From the NCBI GenBank assembly GCA_049323615.1, contig JBMOPD010000088.1, positions 1 to 25,619 on the forward strand: a stretch of 25,619 nucleotides of DNA, written 5' to 3'. This stretch comes from JBMOPD01 sp049323615 (GTDB lineage Bacteria > Bacillota > Desulfotomaculia > Desulfotomaculales > Desulfocucumaceae). Shown in pieces: positions 24,262 to 25,619 of this stretch (the first letter of the stretch is position 1; each line of letters starts with the position of its first letter). The notes under the pieces were generated by a model that saw nothing but the letters and a program-made list of their open reading frames with translations, did not search any database and was not told the origin of the DNA. The translations under genes and the position numbers were made by a program.

Positions 24262-24409
24262 ATTCACCTTGCCTCCTCTTCTTCTTTTCTCAGCAAAGCT
24301 CAACTTAATCTCCTCTTTGTCACCTCCCCACATCCAACCAATGAAGACCTATATTTCAACAAAGACGCTTTTTTATCCTTCCGGTTTAACAGGCAAAAAC
24401 AACTGATTT

Positions 24410-25327
24410 TTATGAACAAATTTGCCCCGGTTTTCGCCCTGCGCCGTCCACCGAGGATTTTATAAACAGGAACAAACCGGCGATTATTATCAATCCGCCG
24501 CTTACCTGGAGAACGCCGGGCACCTGGTTAAAGATGAAAAAGGCGAGTATTGTGGCCCCTACCGGTTCGCCCAGTATGCTGACCGAAACCATGGCCGCCT
24601 TGACATATTTAAGGGCCCAGTTGAAGACCGTATGCCCGAATATGGTTGGTATAACGGCCAGGGCCAGAAAGCACAGCCAGTCACCGGCAGGATAAGGATA
24701 CAGGCTTGTTCCGGCAATCAGGTTAAAGACCAGGAGGAGAATTGCTGAGGCCGAATATACTATGAAAACGTATGTAAACAGGGACAGCTTCATCCTCAGG
24801 CTGCGCCCGATAAGAACGTACAGCGCCACCCAAAATGCTCCCGAAAAGGCCAGCAGATCGCCATAAAGGGCCCCTCCCCCGATCCGGAAATCGTTTATCC
24901 CGATCATCACGCTGCCCGCCAGGGTCGCGGCAGCTCCTAAAAGCGCCGTCTTTTTCAGTTTTTCCCCCAAAAACAGAAAGCCTCCCGTAATCACAAAAAG
25001 GGGCTGCATGGTCACAAGGACCGTTGAGCTGGAAATGGACGTGTAATTAAGGGAGGTTATCCAGGTGGCGAAATGAAGGGAAAGAAAGGCCCCGGATGTG
25101 ACGGCCAGGATAAAATCCCTGGGTTCGATCCGCCTTAATTCCCTGCGGCCCCCGGCATTCAGCGCCAGGGGGGAGATTATCAGCACCGTGAACAGCAGCC
25201 TGTAAAAGGCTATTACCAGCGGGGGAGCGTTTGACAGTTTTGTGAAGATAGAAGAAAAGGAAGCCGCCACCACGGCCAGAACAACTGCCAGGTAAGGGTT
25301 AAAAGATGGTGCGCCGTTTTTTTTCAC
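24410..25327 (-). CDS. EamA-type (DMT superfamily) transporter
   Basis: A 305-residue integral membrane protein with about ten hydrophobic segments in two EamA repeats. The first starts NPYLAVVLAVVAASFSSIFTKLS, and the second has GDLLAFSGAFWVALYVLIGRSL and SVSILGEPVGATILAFFIFNQVPG. The GEPVGA motif late in repeat two is typical. The family exports amino acids or other small metabolites; the substrate is unknown. I chose GTG at 25327, which has GGAGG before it and gives the usual family length. An ATG at 25378 behind AAAGGA is a real alternative and adds 17 residues. It is followed by the liv operon, with a 148-base gap and no clear terminator. Confidence 0.85.
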   Translation of the reverse strand: MKKNGAPSFNPYLAVVLAVVAASFSSIFTKLSNAPPLVIAFYRLLFTVLIISPLALNAGGRRELRRIEPRDFILAVTSGAFLSLHFATWITSLNYTSISSSTVLVTMQPLFVITGGFLFLGEKLKKTALLGAAATLAGSVMIGINDFRIGGGALYGDLLAFSGAFWVALYVLIGRSLRMKLSLFTYVFIVYSASAILLLVFNLIAGTSLYPYPAGDWLCFLALAVIPTIFGHTVFNWALKYVKAAMVSVSILGEPVGATILAFFIFNQVPGVLQVSGGLIIIAGLFLFIKSSVDGAGRKPGQICS

Positions 25328-25424
25328 TAGGCCCTCCAAAAACATTACATACCAAAATAAAATATTCGCTTTCCACATCACCTATCCTTTTAAAATAAAG
25401 TCAGAAACTATAACCAGCAATAAA

Positions 25425-25449
25425 AAAGGGACCAGGTAAAGATCCCTTT
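25425..25449 (-). terminator. Intrinsic terminator of the HdrB-like gene
   Basis: Read leftward, AAAGGGA (25449-25443) pairs with TCCCTTT (25431-25425) around an 11-base loop and continues into further Ts. It begins 17 bases after the stop codon of the gene at the window edge. Confidence 0.8.
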
Positions 25450-25465
25450 AATATTTCTTGTATTT

Positions 25466-25619
25466 TTATGGGCTAACGGCTATGACTGAATCTATCAGCG
25501 CTTTCGGGTCGTTGAGGTGTTTGGCCAGCCAGCCCTCTGCCCCGGGCAGCCCCATGGCGATGCCCATCAGTTCCGTGAAATAGAAGGAAGGTAACTTTTC
25601 CCCACCTTTCTGCCGCATT
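25466..25619 (-). CDS. HdrB-like (CCG-domain) protein, C-terminal fragment
   Basis: Only the last 50 codons or so are in the window; the gene continues beyond the right edge. The visible end, KLPSFYFTELMGIAMGLPG followed by WLAKHLNDPKALI, matches the C-terminus of HdrB-family proteins (CoB-CoM heterodisulfide reductase subunit B and relatives), in which a LPxFYxTELxGxAxG segment follows the second CCG domain. In sulfate reducers and syntrophs such proteins belong to electron-transfer complexes with HdrA/HdrC. The cysteine motifs are outside the window, so the assignment rests on the tail alone. Confidence 0.65.
   Translation of the reverse strand, partial: MRQKGGEKLPSFYFTELMGIAMGLPGAEGWLAKHLNDPKALIDSVIAVSP

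Noticed and set aside
24262..24409. Sigma-54 promoter for livK
   Set aside because: A TTGC-like -12 is present but no GG stands ten to eleven bases before it, so the pattern fails.

Overview
The window looks like chromosome of an anaerobic, spore-former-type Firmicute, most likely a Desulfotomaculum/Pelotomaculum-like member of the Peptococcaceae. This is inferred from gene content: an [FeFe] hydrogenase with a NuoG-like front end, an HdrB-like fragment, a type 2 isopentenyl-diphosphate isomerase, cobT, a FapA-family protein, a fused proline catabolic enzyme and a sigma-54 activator. It is also inferred from GGAGG-type ribosome binding sites with frequent GTG/TTG starts. No tRNA, rRNA, CRISPR array, transposase or phage gene was seen.

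Left part (1-7030). Positions 1-288 hold no convincing gene but many short hairpins. Then fni and cobT run leftward as a probable two-gene unit. Diverging from them is a chymotrypsin-fold protease without a signal peptide. A FapA-family protein (leftward) and a DUF815-type AAA ATPase (rightward) are divergent neighbours. They are followed by a small two-TM zinc-ribbon protein and a 19-bp inverted repeat that resembles a miniature mobile element.

Middle part (7150-14280). Four rightward genes follow: an acyl-CoA synthetase with a clear terminator, a monomeric-looking NADH-type [FeFe] hydrogenase, a GH15 glucoamylase-like enzyme and a 30-residue single-TM protein too short for most gene callers. 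A leftward CapA-family phosphoesterase-like lipid/cell-surface protein faces them.

Right part (14370-25619). Everything reads leftward: an HdrB-like fragment at the window edge with a terminator, an EamA transporter, a complete Liv-type amino-acid ABC importer (livK-H-M-G-F), a CBS-PAS-AAA-Fis sigma-54 activator, and a fused proline dehydrogenase/P5C dehydrogenase (putA-like). A good -24/-12 promoter lies directly in front of putA. A nested inverted repeat between the activator and putA can be read both as the terminator of the upstream unit and as part of the putA control region. The simplest reading is an amino-acid uptake and proline-degradation cluster under its own sigma-54 activator.

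The most unexpected pattern is a set of short degenerate tandem tracts that all have a 7-base period but different sequences (about 3554, 10804, 12848, 13063/13119, 14420, 19640). All sit at gene ends or between genes. One is built into the 3' end of the GH15 gene and two neighbours form an inverted repeat.
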